Positions 62,665 through 64,000 of a stretch of 64,000 nucleotides of DNA are shown here, piece by piece. A program made the translations under genes and the position numbers. The number at the start of each line of letters is the position of its first letter. Position 1 is the stretch's first letter. The notes under the pieces were generated by a model. It saw nothing but the letters and a program-made list of their open reading frames with translations, made no database searches and had not been told where the DNA came from. Source of the stretch: UBA7446 sp038143535 (GTDB taxonomy: Bacteria > Bacteroidota > Bacteroidia > Flavobacteriales > Flavobacteriaceae). The stretch spans positions 558,001 through 622,000 of the forward strand of contig JAYQMD010000001.1 in NCBI GenBank assembly GCA_038143535.1, in the 5' to 3' direction.

Positions 62665-62682
62665 CACTAATTGTGCTACGAT

Positions 62683-63729
62683 ATGACAACCGATAAAATA
62701 ACTGCACATAACAGCGCTTTAGAGCTGATTGGAAACACGCCACTTGTTCGTCTAAGCCAACTCACTAAAGATTTTAAGGGAGACTTTTATGCCAAAGTCG
62801 AAGCTTTTAATCCTGGTCATTCTAATAAAGACAGGATTGCCATTCACATCATAGAACAAGCTGAGAAAAAAGGTATTTTAAAGCCTGGCAATACCATTAT
62901 CGAAACGACATCTGGGAATACGGGATACAGCTTGGCTATGGTAAGCATAATTAAAGGTTATGATTGCATCTTGGCAGTGACTTCTAAATCCTCACCAGAC
63001 AAGATAGATATGTTAAGGTCTATGGGTGCCAAGGTATACGTTTGCCCAGGGCATGTTAGTGCCAATGATCCACGTTCTTACTACCAAGTGGCCAAACGAT
63101 TGAATGACGAGATTGAAGGATCGATTTATATCAACCAGTATTTTAACGATCTTAATACAGAAGCACACTACCTGACTACTGGTCCAGAAATATGGAATCA
63201 AACAGGTGGCAAAATTACACATCTGATTGCCAGCAGTGGTACAGGTGGAACCATATCGGGAATTGGACGTTATCTAAAAGAACAAAACAAAGATGTTCAA
63301 ATCATTGGCGTTGACGCTTATGGTTCGGTTTTAAAGAAGTTTCACGAGACACAAGAATTTGATCCAAACGAAATCTACCCTTATCGCATAGAGGGTCTTG
63401 GTAAAAACCTCATTCCCTCTGCTACACACTTTGATGTTATTGAACATTTCTAAAAAGTAACAGACGAGGAAAGTGCGCATGCAGCACGCGATATCGCCAA
63501 AAAAGAGGGTTTATTTGTCGGATATACCTCAGGAGCAGCCCTCCAAGCTGTCCGTCAATTGGATAAAGCAGGCACTTTTTTTGTTGAAAATAGCGTTGTA
63601 GTTGTTATTTTTTGCGATCATGGCTCTCGTTATATGAGTAAAATATTCAGCGATAAATGGATGCGCGAACAAGGTTTTTTCGACGCCAAAAATATCGAAA
63701 AGGAAAAACCAATAGAATATATTCGCTAG
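62683..63729 (+). pseudogene. PLP-dependent cysteine synthase family protein with an in-frame TAA
   Basis: A fold-type II PLP enzyme of the O-acetylserine sulfhydrylase / cystathionine beta-synthase family. The PLP Lys is in GHSNKDRIAIHI, the substrate loop in ETTSGNTGYSLA and the phosphate cup in SSGTGGTISGIG. Codon 257 (63451-63453) is TAA where GAA is expected (HFEKVTDEESAHAARDI); downstream codons are conserved to the true stop at 63727-63729, giving 348 residues if read through. The truncated form lacks the GYTSGAAL region that completes the active site. The start ATG is chosen over a TTG 12 bases earlier. Confidence 0.88.
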
Positions 63730-63759
63730 ATCTACTGCAGCTCTTATTAGCTTTATTCC

Positions 63760-63767
63760 TATATTTG
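63760..63767 (+). promoter_or_regulatory. -7 element of the aminotransferase gene
   Basis: TATATTTG, 22 bases before the TTG start at 63790. No -33 TTG at standard distance. Confidence 0.45.
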
Positions 63768-63789
63768 TAACAACTTTAAAACCAATACA

Positions 63790-64000
63790 TTGACAAACGA
63801 TTTATTTGCAAGGATCCGCAATGATAAAGGTCCACTTGGAAAGTGGGCATCTGTAGCTGAGGGCTATTTCGCTTTTCCAAAATTAGAAGGTGAAATTGGT
63901 AACCGTATGTATTTTCAAGGTAAGGAAGTGATTACGTGGAGTGTTAATGATTACTTGGGTCTTGCCAATCACCCTGAAGTGCGTAAAGTTGACGCTGAAG
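63790..64000 (+). CDS. Class I/II PLP-dependent aminotransferase-fold enzyme, 5' part only
   Basis: The first 70 codons only; the gene continues past the window. The start is TTG (MTNDLFARIRNDKGPLGKWAS). The segment AEGYFAFPKLEGEIGNRMYFQGKEVITWSVNDYLGLANHPEVRKVDAE matches the N-terminus of the flavobacterial alpha-oxoamine-synthase-like group (fold type I, near 2-amino-3-ketobutyrate ligase and serine palmitoyltransferase). The reaction cannot be stated from this fragment. It is commonly found next to the cysteine-synthase-like gene. Confidence 0.82.
   Translation, partial: MTNDLFARIRNDKGPLGKWASVAEGYFAFPKLEGEIGNRMYFQGKEVITWSVNDYLGLANHPEVRKVDAE

Noticed and set aside
62671..62682. TTG start 12 bases upstream of the cysteine-synthase-like ATG
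   Set aside because: It would fall at the predicted transcription start; the ATG at 62683 fits family N-termini better.
30299..63453. Stop-codon reassignment or readthrough to explain the in-frame TAG and TAA
   Set aside because: All three stop codons end intact genes in this window (for example TAG ends the MFS gene at 36583, TAA ends dnaK at 52793), and the two internal stops are different codons, so recoding is not supported.
1..64000. tRNA, rRNA, CRISPR arrays, insertion sequences, prophage or defence genes
   Set aside because: I scanned gaps and gene products and found no cloverleaf, repeat-spacer array, transposase or phage protein. The only recombinase is a Xer-type housekeeping protein without flanking repeats.

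Overview
The window reads as chromosome of a Flavobacteriaceae-like member of the Bacteroidota, roughly 40-45% GC by eye. This rests on the type IX secretion gene porQ, TonB-dependent receptors with N-terminal carboxypeptidase-like domains (one paired with a DUF4249 lipoprotein), DUF4835, DUF6095 and YbbR-like proteins in their usual flavobacterial neighbourhoods, a eukaryotic-type NADP isocitrate dehydrogenase, and promoters of the Bacteroidota form TTG-N19/20-TAnnTTTG. No species can be named from the sequence.

Layout. 1-9.1 kb (minus strand): thrS (cut by the window edge), a TonB receptor/DUF4249/DUF6095 operon, icd, rplS, trmD and an HtrA protease. 9.4-20.4 kb: dapF-mltG, then dnaA-phosphatase-methyltransferase on the other strand, a thioesterase facing ribD, prmC-ligA (ligA broken), a conserved hypothetical gene with dapA, and a PagL-like lipid A deacylase. 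20.5-31 kb: the envelope and cofactor block bamD-rpoZ-coaBC-DUF4835, recN-fabI-ybbR-coaE, a histidine kinase/response regulator pair, and a xerD-type recombinase with an internal stop. 31-37.3 kb: aroQ, an SDR, a broken lpd, msrB, an alpha/beta hydrolase, an MFS carrier and a decayed DUF2807 pseudogene. 37.3-44.7 kb: lon, porQ-cmk, an SMP-30 lipoprotein and rpsA. 44.7-50.8 kb: leuA-leuC-leuD-leuB, a pseudouridine synthase and panB. 50.8-64 kb: dnaK, a hotdog thioesterase, a CPBP protease, a broken GNAT gene, fumC, a 53-residue membrane protein, a second TonB receptor, a decayed HAD pseudogene, prfB with its programmed +1 frameshift, an S9 oligopeptidase, a cysteine-synthase-like gene with an internal stop, and the start of an aminotransferase.

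The content is mostly housekeeping: translation, cell wall and lipid precursors, CoA, leucine, the TCA cycle, proteostasis and envelope assembly. I see no CRISPR array, insertion sequence, prophage, rRNA, tRNA, defence island or biosynthetic cluster, and no convincing new multi-gene system.

The most notable signals are these. Seven genes are disrupted within 64 kb. Two are old pseudogenes with many lesions. Five are otherwise intact and carry one or two lesions; among them are ligA, normally essential, and lpd, which also lacks a redox-active cysteine. Sigma-54-like -24/-12 sites with identical spacing precede dnaK and lon, and the dnaK site has a perfect palindrome beside it. The rpsA transcript has a structured leader. 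Dispersed and REP-like repeats surround trmD.
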